DNA of 18,894 bases from Sulfurimonas sp. (GCA_026987995.1 JALSMC010000109.1:1-18894); one strand, 5' to 3'; counted from the stretch's first letter, positions 7,753 to 15,507 are shown. Notes: generated by a model not told the origin, from the letters alone. Numbers and translations: made by a program.

Positions 7753-9444
7753 TTACTGTTGAACAATCACTTTTGTAATATTCGTCATCTGATTTTCTTG
7801 AATTTCTAAAAAAACATTATCAATAGGTTTTACATTAGCATATCTTCCATAAATAAAACTTTGTTCTTCAACTATCACTTTATATGCTTTGTTAAGTTGT
7901 ATAGCTCTCTTGTAGGATGGAAATAAAAGCAGTGAAACATCATTATGTAATTTCTCAATTATATTCTCATTGAGAATACCATTGATGCCAAAAAACTTCT
8001 CTTTGACCTCATTGTTACTTCTAAACTCGTTCCCTGAATGGTTGTTGTTTAAATAAAAACTATATTCATTCTTGCGACCAATATTTTTATAAACAACTTG
8101 ATTTTCTTTAACTCCAGCTAAACTTTTTTGAGTCCAATGATTCCAGCCAAAATCATTTTTATTTTTATCAACTCCTTCAAATTTACGAGTAAATGCAAAG
8201 GTAGAATCTGTAGTAACCCCTAAATGAGAATGGCACCCCATACAGTTAATAGTCTCTTCATGAGTTTGAGGTCTTAAATTACCTTTTTTATCTTCTATAA
8301 AACCTTGATATATCCACCCAATATCATTATTTAGCCCATCCTCATAGTTTCCTCTAAAACTAGACAATACTGCCTTATCACTTCCAAGAGATATTCTCTC
8401 TTTAAACTCTGTTCTTGCAATTCTATTTAGTTCACTATAAGTTTTCCAATTCTTTTTTTTTGCATAACGCAGTTCTTTCATTCGTTTTGATATTTTAATG
8501 TTTTTATCGCTAAAACTCCAATCTATATATCTCACACTATGTAAAAACTCTGTATTTTCAGGAAATAGTCCTGAAGCTAAATCAAATTTTTTATTATTCA
8601 ATACTTGTTTTGCCATTCCTATATATGACATTTTGTCATAAGTCGATATAGCAATGTAATTACTTCTATCAAACACTCCATTTTGATTAAAATCTACACC
8701 ATATTTTAATTCAGAAATAGTTGAGTGTAAACTTATATTTTTTTGTTTGACTAAAGATTCTACTATTGCTAAATTTATTTTGTAAATTTCTAAATCAAAA
8801 TTACCACTATCGTCTTGAGAAAAAACTTTGTCTAAACGGATTAAGACATCATCAGTAGAACCATTTGTTGGCCAAAATGTTCCTAACAATGGGTAATATC
8901 TAAATGCTCTCCATAGCGTATATTTACCTTTTTTATCTCTATCAAAACCATCATCATCAAAGTTATAATAACAGTCTGGTCTATAACCTCTCCAGTCTTT
9001 GGGTAGTTCTTGAGAAAGTTTTATATTTCCATTATCATCAAAATAATTTGATTTTCTTATATAATTTAAAATAGTTTTATCACTAATTTTATTGACTTCT
9101 TCACTTCTATCTTTAAAAAGATTTGTAAAAGGATTTTTCATCATTTCGATTGGAAAGTTATACTCTTTTTGTAGATTTGTATCATTATAATAGTTTGGTA
9201 TTTTTCCTACTGTATGACAGCTGTAGCAAGGGTTGGATATAATTTTGGTTTCATTATCCTTAGTTTTTGTATAACACATAGAAGTGATATAAGCACCTCT
9301 TGTGTTTACAACATCTTCATAGCTTATATTGTTTTCTAATTCTAGATCTTTTATATAATTTTTTTTTACTTTTTGTGTATCATCAAGATTAGCACTGTGA
9401 CCTGATATAAAAAACAAGATTAATAAAATCACTTTTTTATGCAT
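7753..9444 (-). CDS. Exported protein with two c-type haem-binding sites, function unknown
   Basis: 563 residues with a Sec signal peptide (MHKKVILLILFFISGHSA). Two CxxCH motifs, CYSCH at 73-77 and CMGCH at 401-405, predict covalent attachment of two haems in the periplasm. Acidic loops FDDDGFDRDKKGK (162-174) and DFNQNGVFDR (251-260) resemble EF-hand/dockerin calcium loops. I do not recognise a characterised family; conserved-looking aromatic stretches are YTLWRAFRYYPLLGTFWP and NDIGWIYQGFIED. It starts 2 bp after the PhoX-like gene stop with no clear SD, so it depends on coupled translation. A role in electron transfer to or from an envelope enzyme of this operon is possible, but nothing in the sequence names the substrate. 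Confidence 0.82.
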   Translation of the reverse strand: MHKKVILLILFFISGHSANLDDTQKVKKNYIKDLELENNISYEDVVNTRGAYITSMCYTKTKDNETKIISNPCYSCHTVGKIPNYYNDTNLQKEYNFPIEMMKNPFTNLFKDRSEEVNKISDKTILNYIRKSNYFDDNGNIKLSQELPKDWRGYRPDCYYNFDDDGFDRDKKGKYTLWRAFRYYPLLGTFWPTNGSTDDVLIRLDKVFSQDDSGNFDLEIYKINLAIVESLVKQKNISLHSTISELKYGVDFNQNGVFDRSNYIAISTYDKMSYIGMAKQVLNNKKFDLASGLFPENTEFLHSVRYIDWSFSDKNIKISKRMKELRYAKKKNWKTYSELNRIARTEFKERISLGSDKAVLSSFRGNYEDGLNNDIGWIYQGFIEDKKGNLRPQTHEETINCMGCHSHLGVTTDSTFAFTRKFEGVDKNKNDFGWNHWTQKSLAGVKENQVVYKNIGRKNEYSFYLNNNHSGNEFRSNNEVKEKFFGINGILNENIIEKLHNDVSLLLFPSYKRAIQLNKAYKVIVEEQSFIYGRYANVKPIDNVFLEIQENQMTNITKVIVQQ

Positions 9445-9446
9445 AA

Positions 9447-11318
9447 TTATTTAAAAAGGATAGAAGGAAAACCATCAATATAACCTATTTCAGCTCTAAG
9501 CTCTTCATCGGTTACATTCTCGATTAATGGTGTGTTTGGTTTACTTCCATCTGCCGCTTCAGGATTATCCTTAAATGGATGCTGTGTATTAATCATAAGA
9601 ACAGCTTTAGAGCCTACAATCCCAGTATCTACACCTGTAACTTCAGCACCGATTGGCAGCGAAGCAATTCTAGTTATAGATTTATCTTTTGTATTATATG
9701 CCCAAGTCATATTATTAACATGATTAGTAGTGTCTTCAGATATAAGTAATATGTTATTACCAATATAAGTTATATTATCGGGGTTAGCTATTGTATTAGG
9801 AGAACATCTCCACTCATCTGAATACTTTTCACCTATACTTAATGGATCACCTACAACTATTGCGTTCATTTTAGTAGCACTGTAATTTTCATCTAATATG
9901 ACTTTATATACAGCTCCACAAATATTTCTTTTTAACTTAATGTGATTAGCTGGTTCTAAGCCTGTATAGTTATCTTCCATACTCTCATCAATTGAGCTCA
10001 TTGCAACATAAAGGACATTACTATCTTTGTCATAAGTTAAGCCCTCTTCTTTTCTAAACTCTGTAGAGGCACCTTTATAAGCTGCATATTTACGTGACTC
10101 TAAGAATGCCGCTGCTTTTTCTTGACCTAATACAAGTTTCAAACACTCAAATGTAGAGTCTTCATAAATAGAAGTATATCCGCTCTCACAGTTCCCATTT
10201 TTATTAGGCTTAGCTATAGAAAAAATATTTGTTAATTTCATTTTCGAATCAATCATAGATTTTACTTCGCTATCTTTCGCATGACCTAGTTCAACCCAAG
10301 AGAGATTAAAAGTACCACCATTATCAGCTGAAACTTGATTAACTTTAGCTGCATAAAGAGTACCTTCCCAATCACTATTAAATTTATTAATTTTACTATC
10401 AGATACAAATTTCCAAAAACTTTTTGCTGTACCATCATCAGACATGTAGATAGTTTTAGAATCAGGCATCATGACTGCTAGTTCAGGAGTATATTTACCT
10501 GTTACATAATGTTTGGCAGATTTTGTTGAGCCATCTTTCTGTGGCTGAACCTCTACTATATAACCATAATTATATGGTGAAAATATATTTCCATTATAAG
10601 CATTTTTTTTATTAATCCCTGTATCACCTAAGTATTTTCCCATTGCATTTACATAGGAACAAAATGGATTTACTTCTCCATCAATATCATTATCTGTTCC
10701 ATCTAATGCACAATCAATATAGAAGGGAGATTCAATATCAGAAAAAATAGAGTTTAAAGAGTAATCCTCTTCACCACCGATATGAGAACCATACAATGTT
10801 TTAGTACTAGCACAAGTAACTATAGTCCCACCAAGAGCAGATAAGTCTACTACTTTAGTATTAACTGCGACCAAATCTTCGTTTTCTACTTTTACTTCTG
10901 TATTATAAAGTACACCAGGGTACTCTTCCATATGCGTAATTAAAAAAGTTTTTTCTCCAATGGTAATAAGAGAATTACCGTCTGGTTCGTTAGAAATATC
11001 TTGTGAGCCATCTACTTCTAAAATAGGCTTTGAGTTCTTATCTGTAATGAGACCTATAATTCCACTACCAATTTTATCACCCATCTTTGCAAGTATTTTA
11101 TAAGTTAAAGGATACTCTTTCACAGAACCATCATTATATGTAAGAGTAAGTGCCTTTGAAATTCTCATCATTTTTTTTTCTGTATTATTTACAGATAGAG
11201 AAACAGGTGCAAATTTTACTGAATTTACTGTTAAGGTATTAGATGAAAGACTTGAAAAGTAATAAAGCATTGTTAAAAAAGTAAAAGTTATTGCAGCTAT
11301 AATAGAAATTTTATACAT
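9447..11318 (-). CDS. PhoX/DUF839-like alkaline phosphatase
   Basis: 623 residues from the ATG at 11318, which has GGAG 6 nt upstream; the ATG at 11330 would overlap that SD and lacks its own. A hydrophobic N-terminus (about residues 5-25) directs export or anchors it. DUF839-like motifs in order: a Cys-containing TCASTKTLYGSHIGGEED (about 168-185), YTPELAVMMPDSKTIYMSDDG (about 276-296), EFRKEEGLTYD (about 420-430), NPDNITYIGNNILLISED (about 512-529) and INTQHP near 576-581. PhoX enzymes are Ca/Fe metalloenzymes that hydrolyse many phosphate esters during phosphate starvation. Unlike typical PhoX, there is no twin-arginine motif. It is the first gene of the module, behind a Pho-box-like promoter. 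Catalytic metal ligands were not checked against a structure, so activity is inferred. Confidence 0.77.
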   Translation of the reverse strand: MYKISIIAAITFTFLTMLYYFSSLSSNTLTVNSVKFAPVSLSVNNTEKKMMRISKALTLTYNDGSVKEYPLTYKILAKMGDKIGSGIIGLITDKNSKPILEVDGSQDISNEPDGNSLITIGEKTFLITHMEEYPGVLYNTEVKVENEDLVAVNTKVVDLSALGGTIVTCASTKTLYGSHIGGEEDYSLNSIFSDIESPFYIDCALDGTDNDIDGEVNPFCSYVNAMGKYLGDTGINKKNAYNGNIFSPYNYGYIVEVQPQKDGSTKSAKHYVTGKYTPELAVMMPDSKTIYMSDDGTAKSFWKFVSDSKINKFNSDWEGTLYAAKVNQVSADNGGTFNLSWVELGHAKDSEVKSMIDSKMKLTNIFSIAKPNKNGNCESGYTSIYEDSTFECLKLVLGQEKAAAFLESRKYAAYKGASTEFRKEEGLTYDKDSNVLYVAMSSIDESMEDNYTGLEPANHIKLKRNICGAVYKVILDENYSATKMNAIVVGDPLSIGEKYSDEWRCSPNTIANPDNITYIGNNILLISEDTTNHVNNMTWAYNTKDKSITRIASLPIGAEVTGVDTGIVGSKAVLMINTQHPFKDNPEAADGSKPNTPLIENVTDEELRAEIGYIDGFPSILFK

Positions 11319-11348
11319 ATATTTCTCCATATTTATTCAATAGAATAG

Positions 11349-11403
11349 ATTATATATGTTTATTATTACAGATTGTTTTGATTAAAGTTACATTTTGATT
11401 ACA
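11349..11403 (-). promoter_or_regulatory. Pho-box-like 11-bp repeat array plus -10, PhoX-like gene promoter
   Basis: On the minus strand four 11-bp units lie end to end: TGTAATCAAAA (11393-11403), TGTAACTTTAA (11382-11392), a degenerate TCAAAACAATC (11371-11381) and TGTAATAATAA (11360-11370). Then come 5 nt and a perfect TATAAT (11349-11354). Three of four units begin TGTAA. Shifted by one base, the first two units resemble the Campylobacter PhosR box as I remember it, GTTTCNAAAANGTTTC, in the GT, AAAA and second GT positions. The start site would fall close to 11342, giving a leader of about 25 nt. Confidence 0.65.
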
Positions 11404-11508
11404 TTTAACAAAGACGCACTAAAACATGATAAAATGATGAAAGAAAAACCAGCGAAAGATGCACCAGTCATGAAATGTGGTGCAGGAAAATGTGGAGGAG
11501 ATATGTAA
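11386..11508 (+). pseudogene. 3' remnant of a small Cys-rich metal-binding-type protein gene
   Basis: The frame is open from 11386 to the TAA at 11506-11508 and ends in PVMKCGAGKCGGDM, a Lys/Cys/Gly tail like those of small exported metal-binding peptides. The only ATGs (11434, 11437) have no SD and no signal peptide would be encoded; the frame is closed by TAA at 11383-11385 just upstream. The missing 5' end coincides with the Pho-box-like array, so I read it as the truncated end of a gene. The stop overlaps the next start (TAATG), showing that it was once the first gene of an operon with the metal chaperone. A 24-residue functional peptide is not excluded. Confidence 0.5.
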
Positions 11509-11801
11509 TGAAAAGAACTATACAAGTAGAAAATGTGAAATGTGGTGGTTGTTCTTCAACACTTACAAGTAAACTCAAAGATGAGTTTGGAGAGATAGAA
11601 GTAAACCTTGAAGTAATGCCAAGAGAAATTACTCTTGATATAGCAGATGATAGAATAGATGCTCTACACACAGCACTTAAAGGTTTAGGTTACCCCGTTT
11701 CAGGTCAAAGTTTTGGTTTTATCGAAGATACCAGTATGAAAGCAAAAAGTTTTGTTTCTTGTGCTATAGGTAAGGTAGATAATTTTAAAGAGGGAAAATA
11801 A
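11508..11801 (+). CDS. Heavy-metal-associated (HMA) domain protein, copper-chaperone-like
   Basis: 97 residues, soluble, no signal peptide. The fold signature is RTIQVENVKCGGCSSTLTSKLKDEFG, with metal-binding Cys12 and Cys15 (CxxC), then EIEVNLEVMPREITLDIAD and RIDALHTALKGLGYPV, the complete beta-alpha-beta-beta-alpha-beta domain. A tail of about 30 residues with a third Cys follows. HMA proteins carry Cu(I) or similar ions between partners. The start at 11508 is preceded by an excellent SD, GGAGGAG at 11494-11500, 7 nt away; a longer in-frame start at 11475 has no such support. It overlaps the Cys-rich remnant by 1 nt. Confidence 0.86.
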   Translation: MKRTIQVENVKCGGCSSTLTSKLKDEFGEIEVNLEVMPREITLDIADDRIDALHTALKGLGYPVSGQSFGFIEDTSMKAKSFVSCAIGKVDNFKEGK

Positions 11802-11808
11802 CCCTCTT
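11788..11808 (+). other. Hairpin spanning the HMA stop and covering the GNAT ribosome-binding region
   Basis: AAGAGGG (11788-11794) pairs perfectly with CCCTCTT (11802-11808) around a 7-nt loop, ending on the base before the GNAT ATG. The only SD-like sequence for the GNAT gene (GAGGG) lies in the 5' arm, 14 nt from the ATG. The stem may limit initiation unless ribosomes arriving from the HMA gene open it. There is no T-run, so a terminator is unlikely. Confidence 0.45.
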
Positions 11809-12564
11809 ATGCAAATACAAAATCTTCACTTGGACGACTTGGAACTTTTTTATAAGTATGCCAAGGAAGAGCATTGGGATATTGAAGATCCTCATATTCG
11901 TGCACTTTTAAAAACACATCCAGAAGATTTTTTCATCTTTTATGAGGATTCAGAACTACTTGGTTTTGTTGTCGCTGTTAAAGAGAGTGACGAGCTTGGT
12001 TTTATTAGCTCCCTCTTAGTACTCAAAGAGTTTCGTTGTCTTGGTTATGGGAAAAAAATATTTACTTTTGCATGTGAGCATTTAGGAGAGCGACAGATTG
12101 CGCTTGACAGTGTTTTAGGTCAAGAGATGTTTTATGAAAAGTTCGGCTTTAAAAGCTACTTTGATGTAAATACTTACCAATTTCAAACAGGAAAATTCTC
12201 CATAAATAGTGACACCTACGATATTATCGACTTTGACAAAGAGCTTTGTCTCTCTAATCAAACAAGATTCTTCAAAGCACTTTTAATTGATACGAATGTT
12301 CAGTACAAGGCAATAGTAGAAGAAGGAATTATTAGCTCTTTTGCTTTTGCATTTGCTTATAAAGATGGATATAAAGTCACCATACATACACAAGATGTTA
12401 ACCATGGTGCTGCTCTGTTTTTTGCCCTTTGTAAAGAGTGTATACACCATACTGCTATCTATATCCAAACAACAAAGACCGATTCACTCCTAGAAGCATT
12501 AGCTCAAGCACTAGAGATGAAAAGAGTTTCCTACACTACAAGAATGTACAATAAAATCTTATAA
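11809..12564 (+). CDS. GNAT-family N-acetyltransferase with C-terminal second domain
   Basis: 251 residues. The N-terminal half (about 1-125) is a GNAT fold: FFIFYEDSELLGFVVAV, then ELGFISSLLVLKEFRCLGYGKKIF, whose R76-x-x-G79-x-G81 is the acetyl-CoA pyrophosphate loop, and MFYEKFGFKSY at the end of the domain. The C-terminal half (about 130-251) is the size and place of the extra domain of YitH/HolE-type acetyltransferases, an assignment by architecture only. It transfers an acetyl group from acetyl-CoA to an unknown amine. It follows the HMA gene by 7 bp and ends 1 bp from the convergent msr gene, leaving no room for a separate terminator. Confidence 0.85.
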   Translation: MQIQNLHLDDLELFYKYAKEEHWDIEDPHIRALLKTHPEDFFIFYEDSELLGFVVAVKESDELGFISSLLVLKEFRCLGYGKKIFTFACEHLGERQIALDSVLGQEMFYEKFGFKSYFDVNTYQFQTGKFSINSDTYDIIDFDKELCLSNQTRFFKALLIDTNVQYKAIVEEGIISSFAFAFAYKDGYKVTIHTQDVNHGAALFFALCKECIHHTAIYIQTTKTDSLLEALAQALEMKRVSYTTRMYNKIL

Positions 12565-12565
12565 T

Positions 12566-13840
12566 CTATCTTTTTATCTCTGCACGAGGAATAAACTCTA
12601 ATACTGTTGCATCTATACAAAAACGTCGTCTTCCATCTGCTCGAGGAAATACATGCCCCAGATGAATACCGCTTGTTTTAGATACAAGTGCAGTTCTCTC
12701 CATTCCATAAGAACTATCTACTCTCTCAACAATCGCTCCATCCTTTGCCTTATAAAAACTAAGCCATCCTGTCCCTGAGTGAAATCTATCACGAGTATCA
12801 AAAAGAATCTCTCCACTGAGTTTATCTACAAAAACACCATCAGGAGTATCTTCAAATATCTTATACTGCTTACAACCAGGAGCATCTGTTCCCTCATGAA
12901 ATGCCACTTGATAGGCTTGAGAGTCTTTTCCTAACTTAAAAGCCCCAAGTGTTTTATAGAAAAGTTTTTTATCCATATAGCCAACATGACCTATAACTTC
13001 TTTGCCATCTTCTATAAACAAAATTGTAGGTGTTGCATAAAGTTCTGTATTTATCTCAAAACCATCAAGAGAACTTGCGAGTACTATTCGCATTGGAAGT
13101 GTACCCTTATATGAACTCGATACATCTGCTTCAAATTTTTCACAATACGGACAGTATGATGGTGAAGTTATCACTATGATTTCTTTAGCACCAAGTGGTT
13201 CTATCTCTACAGTTTTTTTCTTCTGTGCTTTAAACTTCACTCCAGTTGCATGGTTTGGACAGTATCCGTACGGATTTTTAGCAAGATAATCTTGATGATA
13301 CCCTTCTGCATTATAAAACTTCACTAAAGGTTTTATCTCTGTGACTATATTTTTATATCCTGCTGCGTTTAAAAGCTTTTGATACTCCTCTTTTGTAGAG
13401 TTTGCAATCTTTTTTTGCTCTTGTGTTGTATAAAAAATGGCAGATCTATAGTTGTTTCCTATGTCGTTACCTTGTCCATTAACTTGTGTCGGGTCATGAA
13501 GTTCCCAAAATGATTTTATGAGTGTTTGTGCTGACACTTTTGTACTATCATAAACAACTCTCACACCCTCTGTATAGTTGACAACTTTTGAGCCACTTCT
13601 GAGACTACGGTATTTTAATACCTCATCATATGTAGGGTTCTCATAGTTACCGCCAACATAACCAGACTCAGCACTTATAACACCTTCAAAGTTATCAAAG
13701 TGTTTCTCAACACCCCAGAAACACCCTGCTGCGAAAACTATAGTCTCTTTAGTAGAATCTTTTGCACAAAGTGTACTTCCCATAGCGAACATAAAAACAA
13801 CAAAAGGAAGCAATATTAATCTTATAGTTCTGTTTTTCAC
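12566..13840 (-). CDS. msrAB: Exported MsrA-thioredoxin-MsrB methionine sulfoxide reductase fusion
   Basis: 424 residues with three domains after a Sec signal peptide (about 1-26). MsrA (about 32-205) carries the active-site GCFWG with Cys40, plus GNDIGNNYRSAIFY and GYHQDY. A thioredoxin-like insert (about 215-300) carries CPYC (230-233) and a cis-Pro in YATPT (271). MsrB (about 308-424) carries HSGTGWLSF, HLGHVF and the catalytic RRRFCID with Cys408; the zinc CxxC pairs of many MsrBs are absent. The protein should reduce both S and R methionine sulfoxide epimers in the periplasm, with the middle domain delivering electrons. GTG start overlaps the GMC stop by 4 nt (GTGA), with SD AGAGGA 8 nt upstream. 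Domain order differs from Neisseria PilB, where thioredoxin is N-terminal. Confidence 0.93.
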   Translation of the reverse strand: MKNRTIRLILLPFVVFMFAMGSTLCAKDSTKETIVFAAGCFWGVEKHFDNFEGVISAESGYVGGNYENPTYDEVLKYRSLRSGSKVVNYTEGVRVVYDSTKVSAQTLIKSFWELHDPTQVNGQGNDIGNNYRSAIFYTTQEQKKIANSTKEEYQKLLNAAGYKNIVTEIKPLVKFYNAEGYHQDYLAKNPYGYCPNHATGVKFKAQKKKTVEIEPLGAKEIIVITSPSYCPYCEKFEADVSSSYKGTLPMRIVLASSLDGFEINTELYATPTILFIEDGKEVIGHVGYMDKKLFYKTLGAFKLGKDSQAYQVAFHEGTDAPGCKQYKIFEDTPDGVFVDKLSGEILFDTRDRFHSGTGWLSFYKAKDGAIVERVDSSYGMERTALVSKTSGIHLGHVFPRADGRRRFCIDATVLEFIPRAEIKR

Positions 13841-15507
13841 AATTTCATCCTCTTACTTAACTCTTCTCTTATAACATCTGCCACACGAAAAGAGTTTGCA
13901 TAGATAGTCCAAGTGTAGGGGACACTTCCTCCTGTTGGCATGAAGCTTGCATCTGTTACATAAAGGTTTTCTAAGTCATGTGCTTTACAGTTTTTGTCTA
14001 GTACTGAAGTTTTTGCATCATCTCCAAAGCGGCATCCACCTGCTACTAGATTTGGTGGTGGAGATGCTGAGATGCTGTAGTCTATCTCAACTGCTCCCAT
14101 CTGCTCTAATACTTCCACAGCTTTTTTTGCAAGATGCTCTCCTACTTCTAAGTCTTGAGGGTGCGAGTTAAGGTTTATAACTCCTACCGGAATACCCCAC
14201 TTATCTTTTGCTTCATCATCTACACTTACATTACAGTTGTCAGTGGGTAACCAGTCGTTAAAGACTTCAAAAGTTAAAACGCGAGAAGTAGTAAGTCTTT
14301 TTTCTATCTTCTTTGCAAGTTTATCCCCCCAAAGAAGATTGCCATTTTCATCATACATTTCACGATTTACACGGCTTATGAGGTTTTGGTGTTGAAATAG
14401 AAAGTCGATAGTCCCACCCTTGTAGATGCAACAGCCATCATTGTAGTCATACCAATCCTGTAAACTTCGGTTAAAGAAAAGTCCTGGTTGCATCAGGGCA
14501 GTTTGCTGCTCTTTAGTAAGCTTCTCGAAGATAAACCTTCCACTTCCACTTCCTCCTGCTGAGAAAACAAGATTTTTTCCTAACTCTCCACTTGAGTTTG
14601 CCATGCCATTTGGGAACTCTCTATTTTTCGAGTTGAGCAGTAAACGCGAAGTCTCTATAGCCTGAGCTGCAAGAACAAATATCTTCGCATTTATCACATG
14701 TTTCACTCCATGTTTTGTGTAGTAGTATGCTTTAGTAATCTTGCCATTTTTTGAGTCTAGCTTATAGACAAAAGCATCTGTTATAACTTTTGCATCACAC
14801 TTTTGCAATAGTGCTGCTCTCGCACTCCCTTTGGCTCCACTAGCACAACCATAACTCCCACAAAAGTTAGAGTAGTAGCAGCCATCTCTACCGAGTGCAT
14901 TTTGACTTAAAACGGCTCGTGGGGTTGGGATGGCAGTAAACTTTAACTCTTTACAAGCAGTGTCAAACCATGAAGTTACTTCGTTTGTTTCAAGCATAGG
15001 GTATGGAAGGTCTGGATTTGAACGCGGTTCAAGGTACTTATGAGGAACTATCTTTCCGCTCACTCCTACCACTTTTTCTACCTTGTCATAATAGGGTTCT
15101 AGTTCGTCGTAGCTTATACACCAGTCTACAACATTGGCACCTTTTACTTCACCATAGCTACTGCGAAGTTTAAAGTCTTTTGGCTTCATACGATGGAAAT
15201 AACCACTCATAAGGTTAGAACTTCCCCCGACCATAGAGCCATTCCAGAAATTCCATCCTGATTTTTCTCCATCGTATCGAGTAAATTTACCAGATTGAGA
15301 GTACTCATTTATTATGTGTTTTTGCTCAGACAGAGGAGGAGTAAACATATCACGACGAGATACAGCTAACTCATCTTTGTTAAAACTAGACTCATCATAA
15401 AGCTCGCCTTTTTCAAGCACTATAACATTAAATCCTGCATTTGAAAGCTCATATGCTATGGGGGAGCCACCTGCTCCACTTCCTATAATACAGACATCAT
15501 ACATCAT
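13837..15507 (-). CDS. GMC-family FAD oxidoreductase with Cys cluster
   Basis: 556 residues. The N-terminal FAD-binding Rossmann motif is DVCIIGSGAGGSPIAYEL with LEKGE at strand 2. WNGSMVGGSSNLMSGYF is the second GMC signature. C-terminal NLYVTDASFMPTGGSVPYTWTIYANSFRVADVI is the family end block, though the catalytic-region His of classical GMC enzymes is not evident where GGCRFG stands. Cys210, Cys216 and Cys221 (GCYYSNFCGSYGC) resemble the Cys cluster that holds a 3Fe-4S centre in bacterial FAD-glucose dehydrogenase. Substrate unknown (alcohol or sugar-type). There is no signal peptide; the gene just upstream encodes a Tat-signal small subunit that probably carries it across the membrane. 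It overlaps both neighbours by 4 nt. Confidence 0.9.
   Translation of the reverse strand: MMYDVCIIGSGAGGSPIAYELSNAGFNVIVLEKGELYDESSFNKDELAVSRRDMFTPPLSEQKHIINEYSQSGKFTRYDGEKSGWNFWNGSMVGGSSNLMSGYFHRMKPKDFKLRSSYGEVKGANVVDWCISYDELEPYYDKVEKVVGVSGKIVPHKYLEPRSNPDLPYPMLETNEVTSWFDTACKELKFTAIPTPRAVLSQNALGRDGCYYSNFCGSYGCASGAKGSARAALLQKCDAKVITDAFVYKLDSKNGKITKAYYYTKHGVKHVINAKIFVLAAQAIETSRLLLNSKNREFPNGMANSSGELGKNLVFSAGGSGSGRFIFEKLTKEQQTALMQPGLFFNRSLQDWYDYNDGCCIYKGGTIDFLFQHQNLISRVNREMYDENGNLLWGDKLAKKIEKRLTTSRVLTFEVFNDWLPTDNCNVSVDDEAKDKWGIPVGVINLNSHPQDLEVGEHLAKKAVEVLEQMGAVEIDYSISASPPPNLVAGGCRFGDDAKTSVLDKNCKAHDLENLYVTDASFMPTGGSVPYTWTIYANSFRVADVIREELSKRMKL

Noticed and set aside
11475..11507. N-terminal extension of the HMA protein by 11 residues (MWCRKMWRRYV)
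   Set aside because: It is out of frame with the Cys-rich remnant that occupies these bases, has no SD, and the ATG at 11508 has a perfect one.
11468..11671. 67-codon minus-strand frame over the HMA gene
   Set aside because: The plus strand encodes a clear CxxC HMA domain with an excellent SD; the opposite frame is a shadow.
12562..12600. Bidirectional terminator between the GNAT and msrAB genes
   Set aside because: Stop codons are 1 bp apart and I see no hairpin with flanking A/T runs; termination must occur inside the opposite gene or be Rho-dependent.
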